Positions 38,143 through 46,500 of a DNA stretch of 64,000 nucleotides are shown in pieces. The DNA is taken from NCBI RefSeq assembly GCF_007671655.1, contig NZ_VCGX01000002.1:310001-374000 (forward strand). The letters run 5' to 3'. The DNA is from Marinobacter piscis. GTDB lineage: Bacteria; Pseudomonadota; Gammaproteobacteria; Pseudomonadales; Oleiphilaceae. Positions within the stretch are counted from its first letter, which is position 1. Every line of letters begins with the position of its first letter. Made by a program: the position numbers and the translations under genes. The notes beneath the pieces are model-generated. The model searched no databases, was not told where the DNA came from, and saw only the letters and a list, made by a program, of their open reading frames with translations.

Positions 38143-39339
38143 ATGCAGGATTTTGACGCCATTCGTCCCTATTCGGATGAGGAAACCGGCCCGGCTATAC
38201 AGCGGTTGCTTAACGACAACGAGTTTCTGGACATGGTCGGGCGCTTCAAGTCGCCTGTGCTTTCCCGGTGGGCCCCGGCACTTTTACGTTTTTTTACACG
38301 TCGTTGGTTAAGCCGGCGTTTTGGCCACTTTACGTGCGCCGATGACTTGCAGGCCGGGTTATCCGGCTACATCGGCGATCTTATAGAAAACACGACCTCC
38401 CGGGTGACAACCAGCGGTATAGAAAACCTGAGCAATGAGGGAGCGTATCTTTTTATTTCCAACCATCGGGACATTGTGTTCGACCCTATGGTGGTCAACT
38501 ACCTGTTGTTCCGCAATGGGTTGCGTACGACCCGTATAGCGATTGGTGATAACCTGCTCGCCAACCGGGTATTTGCTGAAATGATGCGGCTGAACAAAAG
38601 TTTTATTGTTCGCCGTGACATGACCAGCCCCCGTGAAATGCGTGATGCGTACATTACACTCTCGGGGTTTATTAACCACAGCATTGCCAATAATGAAAAC
38701 ATCTGGATTGCCCAGCGTGAGGGGCGCGCCAAAGATGGCCTGGATTTAACAGATGCAGCAATCATCAAGATGTTCTATATGAGCTGCAAAAAAGGTGGCC
38801 TGAGCTTTGCCGAGGCCATGAATAAACTGCGCATTGTGCCTGTTTCCATTTCCTACGAATACGATCCCTGCGACACTGACAAGGCCCGGGAGCTGGAAAC
38901 AAAAGCCCGCTCGGGTGGCTACAAAAAAGCGGAAACGGAAGATACAGAGCAAATCATGAAGGGCCTCACCGAGTTCAAAGGCCATGTACATGTTCACTTT
39001 GGTACGCCGATTACTGACGCGCCGGATAACGCCAAGGAGTTGGCTGCGCGGATCGACAACGAGGTGCATGCCAACTACCATCTGCATCCATCCAACCTGG
39101 TGGCTCATGAGAAACGCGCAGCCCTGGCTGGTGCAACTGACGAGACTACAGACCTGGTTCCCGACTCTGTAGAAACAGCCGGGCGCTACACAGACGCCGA
39201 ATTACTGGCCGCCCGTACGGAGATGGAAAAAAGGCTGGAAGCTTGTGATCCGGCTATTCGGCCCTATTTATTAGATATGTATGCCAACCCGGTAAAAACT
39301 GCGCTGGATGCGAACCACAAACAAAGCACACCGCATTAA
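38143..39339 (+). CDS. PlsC-like 1-acyl-sn-glycerol-3-phosphate acyltransferase family protein (398 aa)
   Basis: The acyltransferase motif I is present as NHRDIVFD (H-X4-D), with the later blocks FIVRRD, AQREGRAKDG (motif III-like) and IVPVSISYEYDP. At 398 residues it is longer than classical PlsC (about 245), with N- and C-terminal extensions, as in a subfamily common in marine gammaproteobacteria. It probably acts on phospholipid or storage-lipid precursors at the membrane; the acyl donor and acceptor are not evident. The start at 38143 was chosen because the upstream frame overlaps the divergent recQ and is not family-like. Confidence 0.8.
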   Translation: MQDFDAIRPYSDEETGPAIQRLLNDNEFLDMVGRFKSPVLSRWAPALLRFFTRRWLSRRFGHFTCADDLQAGLSGYIGDLIENTTSRVTTSGIENLSNEGAYLFISNHRDIVFDPMVVNYLLFRNGLRTTRIAIGDNLLANRVFAEMMRLNKSFIVRRDMTSPREMRDAYITLSGFINHSIANNENIWIAQREGRAKDGLDLTDAAIIKMFYMSCKKGGLSFAEAMNKLRIVPVSISYEYDPCDTDKARELETKARSGGYKKAETEDTEQIMKGLTEFKGHVHVHFGTPITDAPDNAKELAARIDNEVHANYHLHPSNLVAHEKRAALAGATDETTDLVPDSVETAGRYTDAELLAARTEMEKRLEACDPAIRPYLLDMYANPVKTALDANHKQSTPH

Positions 39340-39377
39340 TCCGGATAATCCCTTTTTACTGATAAACGAGGTACTGC

Positions 39378-40040
39378 GTGCAGGATCTTCAGTATATTGA
39401 ACTGGAAACCCGACCCAACCCAACAGCGGCCGTTATCTGGCTGCATGGCCTGGGCGCCAGCGGTCACGATTTTGAGCCGGTGGTGCCAGAACTCGGTTTG
39501 CCGGACGACGCTGCGGTGCGTTTTATCTTCCCCCATGCGCCTAACCTGCCCGTTACCGTTAACGGCGGCATGACCATGCCCGCCTGGTACGACATTAAAG
39601 CGATGGATATAGACCGGTCCGTGGATATTGACCAGCTGATGAACTCGGCTCAGGCCGTGGGAAAACTGATTGACCGGGAAATCGAACGCGGTATTCCGCC
39701 CGAGAACATTGTCATTGCAGGTTTCTCTCAGGGTGGGGCGGTTGCTTACGAAATTGGCCTGACTTACCCGAAGCGTCTTGCCGGCATTGTGGCACTGTCT
39801 ACTTACTTTGCCACAGAGAAGACTGTGCAGCCCTCGGAAGCAAACGCCGGGATTCCGATCAGCATCTATCACGGCACCAGAGACCCGATGGTCCCGGAAG
39901 TACTGGGGAAACGCAGCGCAGAAACCCTGAAACAGATGGGGTACGAACCAACCTATATGACTTTCCCGATGGAGCACAGCGTGTGTCTTGAAGAAGTTCA
40001 GGATATCGGGAAGTTTATTCGTAAGTATGCCCTCCGCTAA
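39378..40040 (+). CDS. alpha/beta hydrolase, carboxylesterase/acyl-protein thioesterase family (220 aa)
   Basis: The protein has the full layout of the phospholipase/carboxylesterase family: WLHGLGASGHDFEPV near the N-terminus, nucleophile elbow GFSQGG, acid residue in GTRDPMVP, and the His in MEHSVC. Such small esterases hydrolyse short acyl esters or thioesters in the cytoplasm. The start is GTG at 39378 with an ACGAGG ribosome site. It lies 38 bases after the acyltransferase gene and may be co-transcribed. Confidence 0.9.
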   Translation: MQDLQYIELETRPNPTAAVIWLHGLGASGHDFEPVVPELGLPDDAAVRFIFPHAPNLPVTVNGGMTMPAWYDIKAMDIDRSVDIDQLMNSAQAVGKLIDREIERGIPPENIVIAGFSQGGAVAYEIGLTYPKRLAGIVALSTYFATEKTVQPSEANAGIPISIYHGTRDPMVPEVLGKRSAETLKQMGYEPTYMTFPMEHSVCLEEVQDIGKFIRKYALR

Positions 40041-40062
40041 TCAGGGCGACGGAGTTAATGCA

Positions 40063-40950
40063 ATGACGCCTAATACACGGGAAAACAAAGTCCAGAGCCC
40101 TCTCCAGGTGGTCGCCTGTATCGACGGCTCCAGCGCAGCACTGGCAGTATGCGATTATTCTGTCTGGGCAAGTCGCCGCATGGGTGACCCCTTGCTGCTT
40201 CTGCATGTACTGGACAAGGAGAAATACCCGGTCAGAACAGACATGTCAGGCAATATCGGGCTTGGCAGCCGTGAACAACTTCAGGAAGAGCTGGTTAACC
40301 TGGATGCAAAGCGCAGTAAGCTGGCATTAGAGCACAGCCGTGTGATGCTGGATGAAGCAGAAAAGCGTGTCCGGGAGTCAGGCATTGAGGATGCCAGCAA
40401 ACACCAGCGCCATGGTGAGCTGGCGAGTTCTTTGGTGGAGCTGGAGCCGGATGCCAGAATGTTTGTGCTGGGCCTGTCGGGCGAAAGCAGTGCCGCGGCA
40501 GGCAGGCGCGTTGGCAGTCAGTTGGAAACAGTGATTCGCAGCGTGCATCGGCCGGTGTTTCTTGTGCCGGATGAGTTTACTGCCCCCCGCAGTGCCATGC
40601 TTGCGTTTGATGGCAGCCCGACCGCTTTCAGGAGTATCGAGTTACTGGCAGGTACCCCGGTGTTCAAGGGTATGCCTTTTCACCTGCTATTGGTTGGCGC
40701 TGATACGGAAAAACACAGGACTCAGCTTCAGCAGGCAAAGGATGCGCTTGCCCCCCAGGGCCTGGATGTTCATGTCGCTATTCGTGATGGCAATGTGGAG
40801 CAGACACTGCATGCTTATCAGGAAGAGCATGATATCGATATACTGATTATGGGAGCCTATGGGCACTCCCGGATTCGTCGCTTTCTGGTCGGCAGCACCA
40901 CAACGAAGATGCTGCAAACGGCGAAAAAACCCATGGTGGTCCTGCGCTGA
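40063..40950 (+). CDS. universal stress protein, tandem UspA domains (295 aa)
   Basis: Two Usp domains occur in one chain (about 10-155 and 170-295). The second has the nucleotide-binding signature GAYGHSRIRRFLVGSTTTKML, matching G-2X-G-9X-G(S/T); the first has a degenerate version (GLSGESSAAAGRRVGSQLE). The family supports survival under stress in the cytoplasm. The gene follows the esterase by 22 bases and is convergent with trkH. Start 40063 has GGAG eight bases upstream. Confidence 0.9.
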   Translation: MTPNTRENKVQSPLQVVACIDGSSAALAVCDYSVWASRRMGDPLLLLHVLDKEKYPVRTDMSGNIGLGSREQLQEELVNLDAKRSKLALEHSRVMLDEAEKRVRESGIEDASKHQRHGELASSLVELEPDARMFVLGLSGESSAAAGRRVGSQLETVIRSVHRPVFLVPDEFTAPRSAMLAFDGSPTAFRSIELLAGTPVFKGMPFHLLLVGADTEKHRTQLQQAKDALAPQGLDVHVAIRDGNVEQTLHAYQEEHDIDILIMGAYGHSRIRRFLVGSTTTKMLQTAKKPMVVLR

Positions 40951-40958
40951 ATCAGTAA

Positions 40959-42410
40959 TCAGCTACGCCAGAAGGCTGGTGAAAGCACAATCACCACACT
41001 CAGAATCTCCAGCCGGCCCATAAGCATACCCACAGCCAGGACCCACTTGGCAGGGTCCGGCAGGGGTGCAAAATTCCCGGCCGGGCCAATAATAGGCCCC
41101 AGCCCGGGCCCAACGTTCGTAAGCGCGGTCAGCGCTCCCGATAAAGACGTAATAAAATCCAGCTGCATGGCAGCCAGGGCAACAGTGATCAGTGCCAGGC
41201 ACAGGAAAAATATAAAGGTATACGCGATCACTGATGCAATAATGTCATCGCCGACGGCACGTCCATTATAGTTACGAGTCAGGACGGCGCGAGGATGGAG
41301 AAGGCGGATCATTTGCTCCCGCAGCACCATAAGCGACAATTGAAAGCGGAAGACCTTCATACCACCGGACGTCGAACCGGAACACCCGCCCATAAACATC
41401 AGAAAGAAGAACACCACAAAGGCTAAGGGGCCCCAGGCTGAATAGTCTTCTGATGCATACCCTGTCGTTGTTACCACCGAGGTAACGTTAAATAACGTGG
41501 CAATATAGTTGTGAACCGGATCAAAGGGTACAGGCGAAACGGCCCAGCGATAGAGTGTCAACAGAGCTGGAATAATCAGCAAAATGGTCAGGAACAGCCG
41601 GACCTGCTGATCCCTGAAAAGCACACCACGCTGGCCGTGCAGTTCCCTCACAAAGAGAAAGAAAGGCAGACTGCCAAGCATCATGAAAAACGAGGCTTCT
41701 AACAGTATGAGGTCGTCAAACTGACCCATACTCAGGTCTGACGTAGAAAAGCCACCGGTCGCGATGCTTGTGAGCCCATGGTTGAAGGCATTAAACAGTG
41801 ACATGCCCGACAGCCAGTACACCAGCACCGCAGTGGCGGAAAAAGTCACATACACAAACAGCAGCCCGCGGCTCAGTGTTTTCATTCTGGGGAGTGCTTT
41901 ATCGGTCCACTCCGACGACTCAGTCGCAAACAGCCGCATGCCCCCGACCCGAAGAAACGGAAGTACAGCCACAAACATGCCGATTATTCCGACGCCACCT
42001 ATCCACTGCAGAATCGAGCGCCAGAGAAGCAGGTCCCGGTCCATGGTGTCCAGGCCACTGAACACCGTGGCGCCGGTAGTGGTAATACCGGAGACACCCT
42101 CAAAAAATGCGTCCGCTGCCGAAATACCGTCATTACTGAGATAAAACGGAAGCGATGCAAGCAGGGAAACAATAAACCAGGACGACACAGTCAGCACAAA
42201 CATGAACCTTGGCTTCAGGTCCCGGGGCTTGCGGTAGGTGAGGGCAATACCGAGCAGGCCGATGCTGAATACGATGGCCGCCGACTCCAGAAACGTTGCC
42301 GCATTGGGCGCTTCTGAACGGAACATCAATAGCATGGGCAACGTCATGAATATGCTCAGAAGCACAAACATGATGCTGACAATAAATACGACTGGATAAA
42401 GGTTTCTCAA
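40959..42410 (-). CDS. trkH: Trk-type potassium uptake protein TrkH (483 aa)
   Basis: This is the membrane subunit of low-affinity K+ uptake. The four selectivity-filter loops are readable as GITTTGAT, SIATGGFST, VVTTTGYAS and LTNVGPG, separated by membrane helices. Length matches TrkH/TrkG. The only in-frame start near the conserved N-terminus is a TTG at 42410 with a weak ribosome site; a later Met would remove the first helix. The NAD-binding partner TrkA is not in the window. Confidence 0.92.
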   Translation of the reverse strand: MRNLYPVVFIVSIMFVLLSIFMTLPMLLMFRSEAPNAATFLESAAIVFSIGLLGIALTYRKPRDLKPRFMFVLTVSSWFIVSLLASLPFYLSNDGISAADAFFEGVSGITTTGATVFSGLDTMDRDLLLWRSILQWIGGVGIIGMFVAVLPFLRVGGMRLFATESSEWTDKALPRMKTLSRGLLFVYVTFSATAVLVYWLSGMSLFNAFNHGLTSIATGGFSTSDLSMGQFDDLILLEASFFMMLGSLPFFLFVRELHGQRGVLFRDQQVRLFLTILLIIPALLTLYRWAVSPVPFDPVHNYIATLFNVTSVVTTTGYASEDYSAWGPLAFVVFFFLMFMGGCSGSTSGGMKVFRFQLSLMVLREQMIRLLHPRAVLTRNYNGRAVGDDIIASVIAYTFIFFLCLALITVALAAMQLDFITSLSGALTALTNVGPGLGPIIGPAGNFAPLPDPAKWVLAVGMLMGRLEILSVVIVLSPAFWRS

Positions 42411-42608
42411 TGGATGCTCGCGCCAGCTGAACCGAGAGAGGGCGACAGAATACCTGTGAGGCGCTCCTACCGCAAGAAAACAGCTGGCCTGCGACAGGTT
42501 TCCTGCCCATTAAAAGACCGTCAGCAAGCGCTGCTCTGTGTGGAAAAGTAGCGCATATTAATGCAACCTGACTGTTTAACAACTCTGAACTCAAGTGGAA
42601 GCCCGACA

Positions 42609-43184
42609 TTGAATCATCTCGCCCACCTTTTTCTTGCTCCCGACTCGCCTGAAGCTCGCGTGGGTAGCCTGCTGGGCGACTTTACCCGGGGGCTGGACCT
42701 GAAAGCACTTCCGCCTTCGGTACGGCTGGGGGTACGTCATCACCTGGCCGTAGACAGTTACACCGACAAACACCCGGATGTGCTGGCCAGTAAACGCCTT
42801 TTCTCCCCTCAGCGTCGCCGGTTTGCAGGCGTGGCCCTGGATATTCTCTATGACCATTTTTTGTTGCGCCACTGGAGTCAGTTCACTGATGCGGATCAGC
42901 ACGCCTTTATCAACACCGTTTATATGGAACTGCAGACAAATGAAAATCTGATGACACCTGACATGTGCAAAACAACCCGGCACCTGGTGGTCTACGACTG
43001 GTTTGGTTCTTACCGCGACCTTGAGAACATCGGCTACGCTCTGGACAGGGTGGCAGCACGCATCCGGTTTCCGAATGCATTCGCCGGAATTATTGAAGAA
43101 ATCCGACCGTTACACTCAGAACTTGAAGCACATTTTTTATCATTTTTCCCTGATTTACAGGACTTTGCAGGAGAGATTGAATGA
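42609..43184 (+). CDS. acpH: acyl carrier protein phosphodiesterase, AcpH-like (191 aa)
   Basis: The protein matches the DUF479/AcpH family that removes 4'-phosphopantetheine from acyl carrier protein: LNHLAHLFLAPDSPEARVGSLLGDF at the start, the metal-binding HHLAVDSYTDKHP and a DILYDHFL segment. I place the start at TTG 42609, where homologues begin; an ATG at 42561 would add 16 atypical residues. It overlaps the next gene by four bases. Confidence 0.85.
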   Translation: MNHLAHLFLAPDSPEARVGSLLGDFTRGLDLKALPPSVRLGVRHHLAVDSYTDKHPDVLASKRLFSPQRRRFAGVALDILYDHFLLRHWSQFTDADQHAFINTVYMELQTNENLMTPDMCKTTRHLVVYDWFGSYRDLENIGYALDRVAARIRFPNAFAGIIEEIRPLHSELEAHFLSFFPDLQDFAGEIE

Positions 43185-43798
43185 AAAGACTGACGGCCGC
43201 ATTACTGGTGACAACGCTCCTTCTACCTGTTGGTGCACGTGCAGAATCGCCGGCAACAACGAAAGCCTCCGTTCCAGAAACCCTTGGTTTCGTAGAGTGG
43301 GTGGTGATGAATGATACAGGGCTGCAACTGAAAGCACGCATGGACACGGGCGCCAAAACATCATCGCTTCACGCTGTAAACGTAGAAGAATTCAAAAAAG
43401 ACGACCAGAAATGGGTGAAGTTCCAGATCCCTCTGGCGGATCACAAGGACCATCCGGCCGAAGGTGACATCGACCATGAGGAGGTCATTATTGAGCTGGA
43501 GCGTCCGGTAGAGCGCACCGTTTTAATCAAGCGTAAAGGTGCCCCGTCCCAGAGGCGATATGTGGTTATGATGGACTTCTGCATTGCCGGAACCAGCCAT
43601 GAAACCCAGTTTTCACTGACCGATCGCGGCAACTTTTCCTACCCGGTGCTGCTCGGGCGCCGCTTTATGAGAGACGACAACATTCTGATCGACTCCGCGA
43701 ACAGTTTTATTGCCGAGAAAGAATGTGAATACATTAGTCTGGAAGAGCTTGCCGAGCAGCACGGGGCGCAAATTCAAAAAGACGGGAAATCAGACTGA
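43181..43798 (+). CDS. retropepsin-like aspartic protease domain protein, COG4067 family (205 aa)
   Basis: A signal peptide (about 1-22, ending ARAE) is followed by a retropepsin-like domain with the aspartic-protease motif MDTGAKTSSLHA and the hydrophobic-hydrophobic-Gly region FSYPVLLGRRFM. Databases call this family ATP-dependent zinc protease, though the fold is that of a pepsin-like half-barrel; some members accompany RimK-type ligases. No ligase gene is adjacent here. It starts four bases before the AcpH stop. Confidence 0.85.
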   Translation: MKRLTAALLVTTLLLPVGARAESPATTKASVPETLGFVEWVVMNDTGLQLKARMDTGAKTSSLHAVNVEEFKKDDQKWVKFQIPLADHKDHPAEGDIDHEEVIIELERPVERTVLIKRKGAPSQRRYVVMMDFCIAGTSHETQFSLTDRGNFSYPVLLGRRFMRDDNILIDSANSFIAEKECEYISLEELAEQHGAQIQKDGKSD

Positions 43799-43884
43799 TT
43801 TAAGATATAACGAATAGTTGTCTAAATTTTGCGCGGTTTGCTAGTGTATTAGTAAGGTGACTAACAAACGGGTGAGGTCAGACA

Positions 43885-44346
43885 TTGGCAAATCCAGAGA
43901 GTGTGCAAGGCGCTCTCAGCGCCGAAGAGTTCGTGCTCAGCCTGAAACAGTACATTACCAGAGTGCGGCGTGATCGCAGGCTATCAGGTGACAATGTACG
44001 GACAACCACCGTACACAGCCGGCAATTGTGCGGCAGTCGTCTGACCCTGGATGCGACCTTTGAGGCAGGTAGAGTTCAGGCGCTGGGGTTCAGGGTCAGG
44101 GCCTGCTCGCTGGGGCAGGCGACTACGGCTATTGTTTATGAACGCGCGCCCGGAATGAATTCCCGGGAGCTTCAGCCGGTTCAGGACCAGCTGGAACGGA
44201 TTCTGAAAAATGATGTTCCCCCGGAAGCCGAATTAATCTGGCCCGAGTTAGCCATTTTCCAGCATGCGGCGCCTATGCCATCACGGCATGACTCCGCGTT
44301 GCTGCCCTTTCGTGCACTACAGGAACTTTTTGCAGAGGAGGAATAA
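43885..44346 (+). CDS. IscU/NifU-N-like iron-sulfur scaffold homologue lacking the third cysteine (153 aa)
   Basis: The protein fits the IscU/NifU N-terminal fold: QLCGSRLTLDATFEAGRVQALGF with C49 and RACSLGQATTAIV with C74 correspond to the first two scaffold cysteines. The third cysteine of canonical scaffolds is absent; the aligned region reads SRHDSALLPFRAL. The start is TTG at 43885 with a GGTGAGG ribosome site. Function is open: a reduced scaffold, an accessory cysteine-sulfur carrier, or an SQR accessory. It precedes the SQR-like flavoprotein by 57 bases. Confidence 0.7.
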   Translation: MANPESVQGALSAEEFVLSLKQYITRVRRDRRLSGDNVRTTTVHSRQLCGSRLTLDATFEAGRVQALGFRVRACSLGQATTAIVYERAPGMNSRELQPVQDQLERILKNDVPPEAELIWPELAIFQHAAPMPSRHDSALLPFRALQELFAEEE

Positions 44347-44403
44347 AGCAAACCCCGAATAACAACAAGTAAAGGATACCCATATCCTGGTAGGAGATAA
44401 AAG

Positions 44404-45594
44404 ATGATTCAGAATATTATCGTTGTTGGCGGCGGTATCGGCGGTACCATGACTGCAAATAACCTGGTCGCAAAACTGTACCCGGAGATAAGCCGGGGCA
44501 AGGCAAAGGTTACCCTGATATCCAACAGCCCCTGGCATTACTACAAGCCTGCCTTTATGTACGTTGCCTTCGGCGCATTTTACAAAAACGAACTGCGCCG
44601 CCCCCAGGCATCACTGCTACGCCCGGAGATTGACTTCGTCCTTGATGAAGTGGAAGGGTTCGAGTTTAAAGAAAGCCGTCTGAGGATGTCTTCAGGGAAA
44701 ACCTATAACTATGACTACCTGGTTGTTTCAACCGGTTGCATCCCGTCACCTGAACGCATCAGCGGCCTCAAAGAGGCCGGCGATCATTTTTACCAGCATG
44801 ACCCTGCCCGGGAGCTTTATAAAAAGATCTCGACCATCGAGAAAGGGCGGATATTTATCGGGGTCACTTTCCCAACAACACCGAACGTTCCGCACCAGTG
44901 TGGTATCGCGCCCATGGAAACCACATTAATGCTGGATGACTTCCTGCGTCAGCGAGGTGTCAGAGACCAGGTAGAGATTGTTTACACCTATCCCACCATT
45001 TCACAACTTGTCCGTAACTGCCTCTTTTTACAGAAAGATACAGGTGAAGTACTGCCGTCTATTTTTGAATCCAAAGACATCAAGTACAAGCGTGGCTTCA
45101 CCCTCGCCAGTGTTGACCCTGAACGCAAGGTGGCAATTTCGGAGGAGGGCGAAGAGGAAGATTTTGACATCCTGATGCAGACCCCGCCCATTCGTGCCGT
45201 GGATGCGGTACTTAATTCCGGTGTTTCCGAAGCGCCAAACAACGAAGGCTGGCTGCCAACCGACCGGGAGTCCCTGCAGCTTGATGGCTATGAGAACGTT
45301 TTCGTGATGGGCGACACGGTCGATCTGCCCATCAGTAAGGCAGGTGGAAGCTGCCACAACCAGTCGCCCGTTATCTGTAACAACATCGCCGGTCTGATGC
45401 GTTTTGGTGAAACACCGGCTGAGTACGACGGCAGAGTACAGGCAATTGCACAAATGGGCATGGAGGTTGGCATGCCGCTCTGGTACGACTACGACGTAGA
45501 CGTCATCCCAACCCCGCCAACCAAAATCGGTGGGTTGATGCGCAAGGGTTTTAACCGTGGCGTTTACTGGTCAGTCGCCCGTGGTCTGGTGTAA
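44404..45594 (+). CDS. SQR-like FAD-dependent oxidoreductase (396 aa)
   Basis: A type of sulfide:quinone oxidoreductase-like flavoprotein: FAD motif VVGGGIGGT at 8-16, second nucleotide region, a late FAD segment VFVMGDTVDLPISKAG and cysteines at 112, 166 (HQCGIAP), 206, 317 and 325. SQRs use two to three such cysteines to form polysulfide; C112, C166 and C325 (or C317) are plausible counterparts. It would oxidise sulfide at the membrane and reduce quinone. Pairing with the DUF1641 gene 13 bases downstream is typical of this group. Ribosome site GTAGGAGA. Confidence 0.82.
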   Translation: MIQNIIVVGGGIGGTMTANNLVAKLYPEISRGKAKVTLISNSPWHYYKPAFMYVAFGAFYKNELRRPQASLLRPEIDFVLDEVEGFEFKESRLRMSSGKTYNYDYLVVSTGCIPSPERISGLKEAGDHFYQHDPARELYKKISTIEKGRIFIGVTFPTTPNVPHQCGIAPMETTLMLDDFLRQRGVRDQVEIVYTYPTISQLVRNCLFLQKDTGEVLPSIFESKDIKYKRGFTLASVDPERKVAISEEGEEEDFDILMQTPPIRAVDAVLNSGVSEAPNNEGWLPTDRESLQLDGYENVFVMGDTVDLPISKAGGSCHNQSPVICNNIAGLMRFGETPAEYDGRVQAIAQMGMEVGMPLWYDYDVDVIPTPPTKIGGLMRKGFNRGVYWSVARGLV

Positions 45595-45607
45595 GGAGAA
45601 TAACAAG

Positions 45608-46057
45608 ATGAGCAACGAATCCATGACAACAGCAGAAACCCAGTCACTTGAACAGCTACTGGAAACCGTTCCGGCACTTCAGGACCAGGCGACACTGGAC
45701 GGCTTGTCGGATCTGATCACGAAAGCAGCACCCTTAATTCAGGGCAGGCGCTTGCACAACATCATTGACCTGCTGGCAGCCACCTCCGATGTCATTGAGA
45801 TGGCCGACGACGCAATGGTGCAAAAACTGATGGCACTGTATGAAGAAGGGATTGGTGGTGCCTGGGCAATCAGCAATGCCATGCGTTACGCGGCAGCCCA
45901 GGCCGCACAAGACGATACTCCTCCCACCATCTGGCAAAGCCTGCGTCGACTGAGCAAAGATGAGGATGCCCGGCGTGGTCTGAATATGGCGATCAACCTC
46001 GCAGCCGAGTTTGGAAGACAGTCCAGGGCAACTCACGCCCCAATGCCTGAGGATTAA
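45608..46057 (+). CDS. DUF1641 family protein (149 aa)
   Basis: A small helical protein with the DUF1641 core (LSDLITKAAPLIQGRRLHNIIDLLAATSDVIEMADDAMVQK is the relevant region, at residues ~35-80). DUF1641 proteins accompany SQR-like flavoproteins and some formate dehydrogenases; their role is unproven, probably assembly or partner binding. Located 13 bases after the SQR-like gene with AAGGAG upstream, so the two form an operon. Confidence 0.85.
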   Translation: MSNESMTTAETQSLEQLLETVPALQDQATLDGLSDLITKAAPLIQGRRLHNIIDLLAATSDVIEMADDAMVQKLMALYEEGIGGAWAISNAMRYAAAQAAQDDTPPTIWQSLRRLSKDEDARRGLNMAINLAAEFGRQSRATHAPMPED

Positions 46058-46500
46058 TCTGCCAGGGCCGGGTGGCTATGCAGCAACGCTGTGCCGCCCG
46101 GGCACTTCTCAGGACTTCTACAGCCAACCCGATCACCACCTCTGGAATCAAGATCGCCTGAAAGCCAGGTGCCCGTCCAGGCCTGAAGTACCTATTCCGC
46201 CTTTTCGCCATGGTATTTTTTGGTGCTCTGGTCAGACGCAGTAGATCCGGTCGCTGGTGCCCACCTCTTAACGTAAACACTGCCGGCGGGGGTTGCGACG
46301 TAGCGCTCGTTGGTGTCGATTGAAGGCATGGAATTTGGTTCCTGTCAGGGTCAGAAATCAGCAGGCAAGATAAGCCAGGACTGACTGTGGCTGCAAGTGC
46401 CTGACTCTATATATGTTATGATCTTATAACAGCCCTGAATGCAGAGTTGAGCTATTCTATGGGGCATCTATCAGAAATCTGACATTGGTGAGCGGGCTTT
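46058..46500. other. intergenic region between DUF1641 and mqo
   Basis: A 443-bp stretch without an intact gene. Its left part holds a possible hydrolase remnant on the minus strand. The right part (about 46400-46450) is A/T-rich, with a GTTAT/ATAAC inverted repeat, and probably holds the mqo promoter. Nothing else is recognised. Confidence 0.5.
46192..46329 (-). pseudogene. possible N-terminal remnant of an alpha/beta hydrolase
   Basis: On the minus strand an ATG with an AGGAA ribosome site starts a frame reading MPSIDTNERYVATPAGSVYV, the way some alpha/beta hydrolases begin. After about 27 residues the expected HDSLG-type oxyanion segment does not appear, and the frame stops after 45 codons. 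The same frame beyond the stop (to about 46055) has a hydrolase-like WTGTWLS segment. This suggests an internally deleted gene. Evidence is short, so the call is tentative. Confidence 0.3.

Noticed and set aside
46425..46440. GTTAT...ATAAC inverted repeat before mqo as an operator
   Set aside because: Arms are only five bases of A/T-rich sequence, expected by chance in a promoter region.
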